Shown: in pieces, positions 42,506 to 48,904 of the stretch
How positions within the stretch are numbered: the stretch's first letter is position 1
Layout of the letters: each line of letters starts with the position of its first letter
Assembly: GCA_030526005.1 (NCBI GenBank)
Contig: JAUNDP010000016.1
Coordinates: 4,103 to 53,006 of the forward strand
DNA from: Eubacteriales bacterium
Lineage (GTDB): Bacteria; Bacillota; Clostridia; Lachnospirales; Lachnospiraceae
Length of the DNA stretch: 48,904 nt
Direction: 5' to 3'
Notes under the pieces: model-generated
The model's input: the letters and a program-made list of their open reading frames with translations, nothing else
What the model was told of the DNA's origin: nothing
Database searches by the model: none
Made by a program: the position numbers and the translations under genes

Positions 42506-43774
42506 CTATCCTATATACTGAATATCATATTCTCCAGCCCACTCATGGATCATGGATGAGAATTTCTCATTTTGCGCCTGAGAAAGCAATTCCGCATGGA
42601 GATTTTCTTTTAATGTGTCAGTGTATTCAATCGGTCCACCCTTAATATCAGAATCATAATATAAGATATAAACACCATCTGCACACACTACTGGTTCACT
42701 GATTTCTCCAATCTTTTCAACTGCCATCGCTGTATCTACGAAATCTTTATCCCAGAAAATACTGTCTTTATGTACGCTGTATCCGATATAATTTGTGTCA
42801 GAAGCATCTGCACTGTATTCTTTCATCAAATCTTCAAATGATTCTTTCTCTTTAAATTTGGTTTCGATTTCATCCACGGTATCCTGCACATCAGACAGAA
42901 TTTCATCCTTTAATTGCTGGATTTCTTTTTCCTGCTGCGCATTTGCCGCGGTAGCGTCTGCTGCTGTTGCCTCAGAATACATCAGTTCCTGAAGTTCTCC
43001 TAATTTTTCTTCATCTGCATCCAGACGAATATGATTAAAATAACGATATCCCTCCGGAATATAATAAGAAGCATTTGAGCCATATGCTGCAATCGCCTGC
43101 TCATACAAAGGAACATTGTCCGCAAAAGATTCCTGATCTAAAGCTACATATTCCTCATAAGTCTCTTTTACTTCTTCCTCTGACACAGATACATCTGCAA
43201 TACAATATTCCTGCAGACGACGAAATACTTCATCATTTTTCAGCTGTTCAAACAACAGATCGCTTGTGGCATATCCATACTGAGCCATTGTTTCTTTTGC
43301 TTTCTCTTCTGCATCTTTTTCTTCCAGCGAAGCATCCTGTGCCATATACAGGGATTTGTAAATCTCAAATGACTCATCCCACTGTTCCTGTGCCTGTTTT
43401 TTTAACTCTTCCAATTCTTCTTCGGTAAATTCATCCAGATTCAGTTCCTGTGCTTTTAGTTCTGTAATTCTAAGCTGAACCAGCATATTCATAGCGGTAT
43501 CTACAATGTGATTCTGAACCGTTTCATCTGTCGTATCATATCCGCTGCTTTGATACTGCTGTAAAATATATTGTGTCATCGCCACCAGTTCAGACTGATA
43601 AATTTCTTCTCCTTCCACAGTTGCCATCACTGGATCTTTTTCTGCCTCTGCGCTTTTTTCTGATGTCGCCTCTGTTGTTTTCTCTGTCTCCTGACTTTCT
43701 GCTGACACTGCAGTTCCTGTAAAGATCATGCCTGTTGCAAGCACACATGCAAGCATTCTCATTCTTTTTTTCAT
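42506..43774 (-). CDS. Exported SurA/parvulin-like foldase
   Basis: This 422-residue protein has a signal peptide (KKRMRMLACVLATGMIFTGTAVSAES), a Thr/Glu/Ala-rich linker, a SurA_N-like helical region beginning VMATVEGEEIYQSEL, and a parvulin-like region (YRYFNHIRLDADEEKLGEL ... KEKESFEDLMKEYSADASDTNYIGYSVHKDSIFWDKDFVDTAMAV ... GEISEPVVCADGVYILYYDSD). Probable chaperone/isomerase for exported proteins outside the membrane. It is a close relative of the signal-less protein at 36101-37186. The ribosome site GGAGG is present. Separate transcription unit. Confidence 0.88.
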   Translation of the reverse strand: MKKRMRMLACVLATGMIFTGTAVSAESQETEKTTEATSEKSAEAEKDPVMATVEGEEIYQSELVAMTQYILQQYQSSGYDTTDETVQNHIVDTAMNMLVQLRITELKAQELNLDEFTEEELEELKKQAQEQWDESFEIYKSLYMAQDASLEEKDAEEKAKETMAQYGYATSDLLFEQLKNDEVFRRLQEYCIADVSVSEEEVKETYEEYVALDQESFADNVPLYEQAIAAYGSNASYYIPEGYRYFNHIRLDADEEKLGELQELMYSEATAADATAANAQQEKEIQQLKDEILSDVQDTVDEIETKFKEKESFEDLMKEYSADASDTNYIGYSVHKDSIFWDKDFVDTAMAVEKIGEISEPVVCADGVYILYYDSDIKGGPIEYTDTLKENLHAELLSQAQNEKFSSMIHEWAGEYDIQYIG

Positions 43775-44108
43775 CCTAAATACCTCCGTTATCAGAGTTG
43801 TCCTCTCTCTTTTTTTCTATTTCACATTTTACCTCTTTTCTTTTTGTTATTCCATACAATTTTTTCTCATATATGTTGGATTTTTATTAATTTTTTCTAC
43901 TTTTTATTTTTTTCCAAAAATTTTTTTGACGTTTTTTACAATTTTCTATTTTCTTCATCCATCAAATGCTCTCTTACGCTATCCTCTTTTTTGTGTCTTA
44001 TATACTCAATTTTTCTTTTATTTCTCTAATATTTTCTATCATTTTTTCTTTTCCATTAAGCTCTCCCCCTGCCCTTTCGCACTTTTTTAATGAAATTGTA
44101 TATTTTTT
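43775..44108. other. AT-rich intergenic region with a possible remnant of a divergent gene
   Basis: The part next to the foldase gene is its leader. Around 44000-44075 the minus strand has GGGGGAGAGC followed by an ATG that is stopped after a few codons (MEKKK), then short frames reading MIENIREIKEKLSI and REHLMDEENRKL. This may be the eroded start of a small regulator gene, but no family can be named. Nothing else seen. Confidence 0.3.
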
Positions 44109-44158
44109 ATATTGACCGCATGGTCTATTAAATATATAATAGACCATGCGGTCAATAT
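44109..44158. repeat. 50-nt palindrome (operator) over the RelQ-like/antiporter promoter
   Basis: Perfect 22-bp inverted arms (44109-44130 and 44137-44158) with a 6-nt AT centre. Each arm contains its own imperfect dyad, GACCGCATGGTC (44114-44125) and GACCATGCGGTC (44142-44153), 28 bp apart centre to centre. It covers the whole promoter from -35 to just past the start site, so a bound repressor would block it. The paired dyads look like TetR-family operators; this is an inference. Confidence 0.75.
44112..44140 (+). promoter_or_regulatory. Promoter of the RelQ-like/antiporter operon
   Basis: TTGACC (44112-44117), 17 bp, TATAAT (44135-44140), entirely inside the palindrome. Because of the symmetry the minus strand also has TTGACC with a TTTAAT at 17 bp, so transcription could be divergent. 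Confidence 0.75.
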
Positions 44159-44183
44159 TTAATCTTTTCTGCAATAAACGTTT

Positions 44184-44208
44184 AAGCATTAAAAAAGATG
44201 CTTTTTCA
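44184..44208 (+). terminator. Weak hairpin with T-run in the leader
   Basis: AAGCAT/ATGCTT (44184-44189 with 44198-44203) followed by TTTC, about 95 bases before the first start codon. Too weak to call an attenuator with certainty. Confidence 0.3.
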
Positions 44209-44296
44209 GAAACATTGAGAACAGACGATCTAACAAAAAAATCAAAAAAATCGAATTTCATGCCGTATCATATTATAAAACAACAGGAGGAATAGG

Positions 44297-44680
44297 ATGG
44301 ATTACAGTGAAAAAAATGTTACTTTTGATAAGCTAATTACTTTAGAAGAGCCTCAAAAATTTATTGAATCAGCTTATCCTTTCATGAAGCTGATGATGCA
44401 GTATCAATGCGCCATGCTGGAAGTTCAAACAAAATTTGAAGTGTTGAACCAGCAGCTTTCTCTTGAAAGTGATAGGAATCCTATTGAGTCTATCTCCTGC
44501 CGTCTAAAAAAGCCAATCAGCATTATTGAAAAACTGAAACGAAAAAATCTTGGTCAAAAAGCGGCAGATATTTTAGAAAAGCTACGCGTCTGTGCAGAAG
44601 GGATTCATTCTCTTGATCTGCAGATGCAGGAAATCGGAGAATTTATAGCGCTGCACCGCAGAGAGGAGTCGAAAGAATGA
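44297..44680 (+). CDS. RelQ-like protein lacking the (p)ppGpp synthetase core
   Basis: This 127-residue protein joins two parts that flank the catalytic domain in small alarmone synthetases (RelQ/YjbM type). Residues 28-85 (FMKLMMQYQCAMLEVQTKFEVL ... NPIESISCRLKKPISIIEKLKRKNLG) match the N-terminal helices; residues 86-120 (QKAADILEKLRVCAEGIHSLDLQMQEIGEFIA) match the C-terminal helix pair that makes the oligomer. The central RelA_SpoT region (about 100 residues with the GYRSLH and EIQxRT motifs) is absent, so it cannot make (p)ppGpp. The frame is open, with a good AGGAGG, and its stop overlaps the antiporter start (ATGA). Function unknown; it could regulate the antiporter or bind a full-length RelQ. 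Confidence 0.75.
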   Translation: MDYSEKNVTFDKLITLEEPQKFIESAYPFMKLMMQYQCAMLEVQTKFEVLNQQLSLESDRNPIESISCRLKKPISIIEKLKRKNLGQKAADILEKLRVCAEGIHSLDLQMQEIGEFIALHRREESKE

Positions 44681-45930
44681 TTTTACAAATTTTAAAACTG
44701 CTGATTGCCATCCTTCTTGCTTTTCTATCAGGAAAACTTATATCAAAATTAAAACTGCCCTCCATTCTTGGATGGCTGATTGCCGGAATGATTTTGGGAC
44801 CTCATGCTCTTTCATTGATAAATCAAGATCTTCTGGATGCTTCATGGTACCAGTCTTCCATACACGTTCTCGAATGTGCTGTTGGTCTTATGATCGGCAC
44901 AGAACTTGTCTGGAAAAAATTAAAACGTTCCGGAAAATCTATTATTATTACGACGCTTACACAGTCGCTCGGAACATTTTTAACTGTATCACTTGTATTT
45001 GGAATTGTGTTTTATTTTTCAGAAATTCCACTTTATCTGGCATTTATTTTTGGAGGAATTGCACTTGCGACAGCCCCTGCCCCTGCTCTGTCCATCGTCC
45101 GTGAATTTCAGACAGATGGCCCTGTTACAAAAACATTGATTCCTATGGCTGCTTTAGATGATATTGTTGGATGTGTCGTATTTTTTACTACTATTGCTAT
45201 TATAGCCGGTAATCTTTCCGCCGGGCATCTCCCTGCCTATATGATTGCTCTTGTGGTAATCCTCCCTCTTGTAATTGGAGCGGCTGTAGGAGTTCCTGCC
45301 GGATTTCTGTTAAAAAAAGAAAGAAGTGTTCCTGTGACACTGGCAATTTTAATTGGAATGATTTTTGTTGCTTCTATTGTTGGATTTTTCTTTAACAATT
45401 ATATTATGCCTTCCCCTGTTTTAAACTTCATGCTGATCGGAATGGCTTTTTCTGCTGTATTTTCAAATATAGTCAGTGAATCTCGACTGGAACAGATCAT
45501 GAAATCTTTCAATCCGATTCTTAATGTGGCAATGATTGTCGTGATTCTGAATCTGGGTGCTCCTCTGAATTATCATTTAATTCTTGGGGCCGGACTTTTT
45601 ACCGTAATTTATATTGCCGCTCGAGCTTTTGGAAAATATTTTGGCGCTTATTTTGGTGCATCAATCACGAAATCTCCTGAGACAGTCAAAAAATATCTGG
45701 GATTTACTCTTTTGCCTCATTCAGGAGTTTCCCTTGTGTTTACAGGAATTGCTGTTTCTGTGCTGTCTTCCTCTGTTCCTGAATATGCTGAGATTATTCA
45801 AGGAACGATTGCTGCCGCTGCTGTAATTAATGAAATTATTGCTGTTGTTGCTGCAAAAAAAGGATTTGAATGGGCAGGGGAATTTTCTTCTCACTCATCT
45901 CAAAAGGACAGTGAAATTTTATCTGTGTAA
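44677..45930 (+). CDS. Cation:proton antiporter (CPA/Kef-type)
   Basis: This 417-residue protein has eleven to twelve membrane spans. Family features are LSGKLISKLKLPSILGWLIAGMILGPHAL at the N-terminus, the GGIALATAPAPALSIVREFQTDGPVTKTLIPMAALDDIVGCVVF block carrying the ion-site Asp pair, and the C-terminal GFTLLPHSGVSLVFTGIAV. No TrkA-N regulatory domain is attached. It probably exchanges Na+ or K+ for H+. It overlaps the preceding RelQ-like gene by 4 nt, so the two are translationally coupled, and is controlled from the palindromic promoter. Confidence 0.92.
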   Translation: MILQILKLLIAILLAFLSGKLISKLKLPSILGWLIAGMILGPHALSLINQDLLDASWYQSSIHVLECAVGLMIGTELVWKKLKRSGKSIIITTLTQSLGTFLTVSLVFGIVFYFSEIPLYLAFIFGGIALATAPAPALSIVREFQTDGPVTKTLIPMAALDDIVGCVVFFTTIAIIAGNLSAGHLPAYMIALVVILPLVIGAAVGVPAGFLLKKERSVPVTLAILIGMIFVASIVGFFFNNYIMPSPVLNFMLIGMAFSAVFSNIVSESRLEQIMKSFNPILNVAMIVVILNLGAPLNYHLILGAGLFTVIYIAARAFGKYFGAYFGASITKSPETVKKYLGFTLLPHSGVSLVFTGIAVSVLSSSVPEYAEIIQGTIAAAAVINEIIAVVAAKKGFEWAGEFSSHSSQKDSEILSV

Positions 45931-45973
45931 GTCATGGAAATCAAAAATATAAACATATCATCTCAGAGTCAGA

Positions 45974-46010
45974 GAAGGAGCTGTGGAAAAACAGCTCCTT
46001 CTTATTTTTA
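45974..46010 (+). terminator. Terminator after the antiporter gene
   Basis: A perfect 11-bp stem (45974-45984 with 45991-46001) with a 6-nt loop, followed by TTATTTTTA. Confidence 0.8.
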
Positions 46011-46050
46011 ATCATATTTTTCAATTTTTTATTACTTTTTCTTTTTTTAT

Positions 46051-46824
46051 TTAATTTCCACATTCAATGCTGATCTGATTAAACTGCTCCAGGATCTGTT
46101 CTACTTTTATATTCTTCTTTTCTTCTCCTGCCACGTCCATCACTGCTTTTCCCTGATGCATCATCAGCAATCGATCCCCATATTCCACCGCATAGCGCAG
46201 GTTATGTGTTACCATGATTGTAGTCAGTTTCTTTTCCTGAACAATTTTTCCTGTCAATTCCATAATACGTTCTGCTGTCTTGGGGTCCAGTGCCGCTGTA
46301 TGTTCATCCAGAATCAAAAAATCGATCGGTGTCATAGTGGACATCACAAGGGACATGGCCTGTCTCTGCCCCCCTGAGAGGTTGCCTACCTTGATATCCA
46401 TCTTTTCCTCCAGTCCCAAATTGAGCTGCCGAAGACATTCTTTATAATAGCCGATTCTCTGCTTATTTGTTCCGCGTGTCAGACCGAAAAATTTTCCTTT
46501 ATTGTCTGCCATCGCCATATTTTCCAAGATCGTCATGTTCGGACACGTTCCCATTGCCGGATTTTGATATACCCTTCCAATTCTCTTTAAACGCTTATAT
46601 TCTTTTTCGCGCGTAATATCATGACCGTCAATCAAAATTTTTCCGTCATCGAGATCTATACTGCCGCAAATCAAATTTAACATAGACGTTTTTCCCGATC
46701 CATTGCTGCCGACTACGGATACAAACTGCCCTTCCTGTATGGTAAGATTAAAATCTTCAAACAGACACATTTCATTGACCGTTCCCGGATTGTAATATTT
46801 CTGAATATGTTTTAACTCAAGCAT
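46051..46824 (-). CDS. ABC transporter ATP-binding protein (TrpZ-type)
   Basis: This 257-residue ABC ATPase has Walker A GSNGSGKTS (residues 39-47), a Q loop at RVYQNPAMGTCPNMTI, signature NLSGGQRQAMSL, Walker B DFLILDEHTAALDP and the switch His in MVTHNLRYA. It drives uptake with the permease and binding protein encoded upstream; the trio has the TrpX-TrpY-TrpZ layout. It overlaps the permease gene by 8 nt. Confidence 0.93.
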   Translation of the reverse strand: MLELKHIQKYYNPGTVNEMCLFEDFNLTIQEGQFVSVVGSNGSGKTSMLNLICGSIDLDDGKILIDGHDITREKEYKRLKRIGRVYQNPAMGTCPNMTILENMAMADNKGKFFGLTRGTNKQRIGYYKECLRQLNLGLEEKMDIKVGNLSGGQRQAMSLVMSTMTPIDFLILDEHTAALDPKTAERIMELTGKIVQEKKLTTIMVTHNLRYAVEYGDRLLMMHQGKAVMDVAGEEKKNIKVEQILEQFNQISIECGN

Positions 46825-47698
46825 GACTTTTCACCTTCCTTTTTCGATCCATACTGACAACCAGGATCAGCAAAAATAGCGCTGCTGTAATCAGTTTCAT
46901 CGCCTGCGGGTCAAAAAACTTGATGGCGAGCGCCACACAGCCTTTATATAAAATCGCTCCGATAAATACCGCTGTTGTTGTCTTTACTTTTGGTATCTTT
47001 TTAAATAATGCGGTTCCGATGATTACACTGGCAAGTCCAATCACCATGGACCCCGTCCCGCTTGAAATATCGAATACTCTTTGTTCCTGGCAGAAAACGC
47101 ATCCGCTCAATGCTACCAGTCCATTTGCAATCGCCAGTCCTAAAATTTTAACATTTCCCTTATCTTTGGCAAGAGAAGTCACCAAATTATCATTGTCTCC
47201 AACTGCACGCAGCAGATATCCAGATTTTGTCTTTAAATACAGATCGAGCAAAATTTTGCTGAGCAATACGACTGCCAGAATCAGCAAAAGTTTCACATAG
47301 ACCGGAATTTTTTCTCCAAATATACCGCTAAGAGCTGCATTTTTAAACATGGTATCTTTTGAGAACAACGGCACATTGTTTGTCCCTGCGATTTCCAGAT
47401 TAATAGTATACAGAGCCGTCATCATAATAATTCCTGAGAGCAAATCCCGGACTTTACATTTGACATGAATCAGACCGGTGCAAGTTCCTGCTGCTGCTCC
47501 TGCCAGAAAAGAAATCGGAAGTGTCAAATAAGGATTGACTCCTCTTGTGATGAGCGCAGCTGTGACAGCTGCTCCCAGTGGGAAACTTCCATCCACAGTC
47601 AAATCTGGAAAATCTAATATTTTATAGGTAATATAAACTCCTAATGCAAGGATTCCATAGATCAATCCCTGCTCTATTACGGTAAGCAAAAAATCCAT
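46817..47698 (-). CDS. ABC transporter permease (TrpY-type, BPD_transp_2)
   Basis: This 293-residue permease has about eight to nine membrane spans. It starts MDFLLTVIEQGLIYGILALGVYITYKILDFPDLTVDGSFPLGAAV, the characteristic opening of permeases paired with ABC_sub_bind proteins, and has the coupling region GYLLRAVGDNDNLVTSLAKDKGNVKILGLAIANGL. It probably imports an aromatic or other small ligand, with tryptophan the best-known case. It lies 41 bp after the binding-protein gene. Confidence 0.93.
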   Translation of the reverse strand: MDFLLTVIEQGLIYGILALGVYITYKILDFPDLTVDGSFPLGAAVTAALITRGVNPYLTLPISFLAGAAAGTCTGLIHVKCKVRDLLSGIIMMTALYTINLEIAGTNNVPLFSKDTMFKNAALSGIFGEKIPVYVKLLLILAVVLLSKILLDLYLKTKSGYLLRAVGDNDNLVTSLAKDKGNVKILGLAIANGLVALSGCVFCQEQRVFDISSGTGSMVIGLASVIIGTALFKKIPKVKTTTAVFIGAILYKGCVALAIKFFDPQAMKLITAALFLLILVVSMDRKRKVKSHA

Positions 47699-47739
47699 TT
47701 CTCTTTCCTCCGTCTCCTCTTGCCAGTTTTTTTCTTATC

Positions 47740-48744
47740 CTATTCTGACAGGATCTCCGTAAAAATCTCTGCGGCACGTTCGTTCATCTCTTCCGGAATG
47801 GTGATTCCTAAATTTTCTGCCGCTGCACTATTGATATACAGGCTGCTCTCTGTCAAAAGTTCGTACGGTGTCTCCTCCGCTTTTAATTCCCCTTTTAAAA
47901 TCTTTGCTGCCATTCTTCCCGTATCTTTTCCAAGATTCACATAATCCAGACCTTCTGCCGCTACACATCCCAGTTTTACCTGTTCGATCTCACTTCCGAA
48001 CACTGGGACATTCTGTTCATTCGCCTGATCTAAAATTGCCGGCAGAGAGCTGACAACTGTATTATCTGTCAGATTTGTCAGGCAATCTACTTTGTCAAGC
48101 AGATCTACTGCAGCCAGTGGAATCTCAGATGTATTTGTGATCCCAGCCGTCTCAATCTCAAATCCGTATTCGGATGCCAGTTCTTCATATTGTGCAATGC
48201 TGTAAACAGAATTTGCCTCGCTTGTTGTATATAAAATACCGATTGTCTCTGCATCCGGCATCAGCTCTCGGATCATTTTCAGCTGTGCTTCAACTGGCAG
48301 CTGATCGCTCGTTCCTGTCACAGCGCCGACCGGATTTCCATTCTCATCGGCAAGTTCTGCCTCTTCTGGATTTGTGACAGCAGTGTAAATAACAGGAATT
48401 TCAGAGTCTATCGCCACATTATATGCCGCCTGAGCGCTCGGCGTTGCAATCGCACAGATCAGATCTACACCGTCTGAGACAAAACTCTGAGCAATCTGTG
48501 CTGTCGTTCCCATGTCAGACGCTGCATTGTTGACTTTTATTGTCAAATTCTTTCCTTCCTCAATTCCTTCTTCTTTTAATCCTTCTAAAAATCCCTCACG
48601 GCAGTTGTCTAAAGATCCATGCTCTGCAAATTGAGAAATTCCAATCGTGTACGAATCCTTCTCCGCATTTGCTGTCATTGTCATTCCTAAAACGCTTGCT
48701 ACTGCTAACATACTTCCCATCATCATTGCCATTTTCTTTTTCAT
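47740..48744 (-). CDS. ABC transporter substrate-binding protein (TrpX-type, ABC_sub_bind)
   Basis: This 334-residue exported protein has a signal peptide (KKKMAMMMGSMLAVASVLGMTMTANAEK; no lipobox cysteine). The mature part follows the ABC_sub_bind fold: YTIGISQFAEHGSLDNCREGFLEGLKEEG, SDGVDLICAIATPSAQAAYN, PVIYTAVTNPEEA, and TDNTVVSSLPAILDQANEQNVPVFGSE. First gene of the uptake operon. The ATG at 48744 has AAGGAG eight bases upstream. The usual promoter/leader position is occupied by the end of a group II intron, so its control region lies beyond the window. No T-box is visible in the remaining 36 bases. Confidence 0.93.
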   Translation of the reverse strand: MKKKMAMMMGSMLAVASVLGMTMTANAEKDSYTIGISQFAEHGSLDNCREGFLEGLKEEGIEEGKNLTIKVNNAASDMGTTAQIAQSFVSDGVDLICAIATPSAQAAYNVAIDSEIPVIYTAVTNPEEAELADENGNPVGAVTGTSDQLPVEAQLKMIRELMPDAETIGILYTTSEANSVYSIAQYEELASEYGFEIETAGITNTSEIPLAAVDLLDKVDCLTNLTDNTVVSSLPAILDQANEQNVPVFGSEIEQVKLGCVAAEGLDYVNLGKDTGRMAAKILKGELKAEETPYELLTESSLYINSAAAENLGITIPEEMNERAAEIFTEILSE

Positions 48745-48779
48745 CTTTTTTTCTCCTTTTCCTTTGTTTTAATTAATTA

Positions 48780-48904
48780 ATCGGGTAGGAGGTAAATAAT
48801 TAATTTATTTACCGTCCTCCCACACCACCGTACATACGGTTCCGTATACGGCGGTTCCTTAGTTTTCACAAACTACCAGATAATAGTCAAGCATGGACGT
48901 ATAT
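48780..48904 (-). mobile_element. Group II intron, 3' end (domains V and VI; runs off window)
   Basis: On the minus strand 48824-48855 folds as a domain V: a 9-bp lower stem with one G-U pair, a 2-nt bulge on the 3' side, a short upper stem and a 4-nt loop. Next, 48783-48821 folds as a domain VI: GGG/CCC, AGGA/TCCT and a 9-bp stem, with an unpaired A at 48786 in the branch-point position. The intron would end near 48780, about 36 bases before the TrpX-type start codon. The GTACGGTGGTGTG-type sequence is characteristic of bacterial group II introns. Confidence 0.8.
48859..48904 (-). CDS. Probable C-terminus of the intron-encoded reverse transcriptase/maturase (partial)
   Basis: The last 14 codons of a frame entering from beyond the window read YTSMLDYYLVVCEN and stop at 48859-48861, just before domain V, which is where maturase frames of many bacterial group II introns end. 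Only position supports the call. Confidence 0.4.
   Translation of the reverse strand, partial: YTSMLDYYLVVCEN

Noticed and set aside
43998-44261. 87-codon minus-strand frame running through the palindrome
   Set aside because: It has no ribosome site, crosses the operator and promoter, and has a low-complexity translation.
1-48904. CRISPR array, tRNA or rRNA genes
   Set aside because: No regularly spaced direct repeats and no tRNA or rRNA signature sequences were seen on either strand.

Overview
The window looks like chromosomal DNA of a low-GC anaerobic Gram-positive bacterium, most likely a gut Lachnospiraceae (Clostridia). The evidence is an anaerobic class III ribonucleotide reductase, a multi-cluster ferredoxin, the DapL branch of lysine/diaminopimelate synthesis, AsnA, an ANTAR-type antiterminator beside glutamine synthetase, GHKL/LytTR two-component pairs, SurA-like exported foldases, and strong AGGAGG ribosome sites. 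The family assignment is inference from gene content.

Layout. 1-9.6 kb: a small membrane protein (cut by the window edge), PcrA helicase, a DUF1836 regulator, a YerC/TrpR-like regulator, a PHP phosphatase, a four-cluster ferredoxin, an orphan NMT1-type binding protein, an OmpR-type two-component pair and an amidohydrolase. 9.7-16.9 kb: HAD phosphatase with nrdD, a MATE exporter, a lipoprotein polysaccharide deacetylase with a structured leader, and asnA. 17-21.8 kb: dapF-dapL, then glnA followed by an ANTAR protein, with an intrinsic terminator between the glnA promoter and its start codon. 22-24.5 kb: a PdaB-like deacetylase gene split in two by a 1.7-kb segment that carries its own promoter, a two-gene threonine/serine exporter and a terminator, bounded by short inverted repeats. 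24.7-32.7 kb: an EEP-family protein, sbcDC, and an MBOAT/AlgX-like O-acetylation pair. 32.9-43.8 kb: two GHKL/LytTR signalling pairs set among three SurA/PrsA-like foldases and a secreted GH3 enzyme. 44.1-45.9 kb: a 50-nt near-perfect palindrome over a consensus promoter that drives a RelQ-like protein lacking its catalytic core, translationally coupled to a cation:proton antiporter. 46-48.9 kb: a TrpXYZ-type ABC uptake operon whose 5' side is occupied by the 3' end of a group II intron running off the window.

No tRNA, rRNA or CRISPR array was recognised. The most unusual items are the split deacetylase with its exporter cassette, the core-less RelQ/antiporter unit with its palindromic operator, the glnA attenuator beside an ANTAR gene, and the foldase/LytTR operon.
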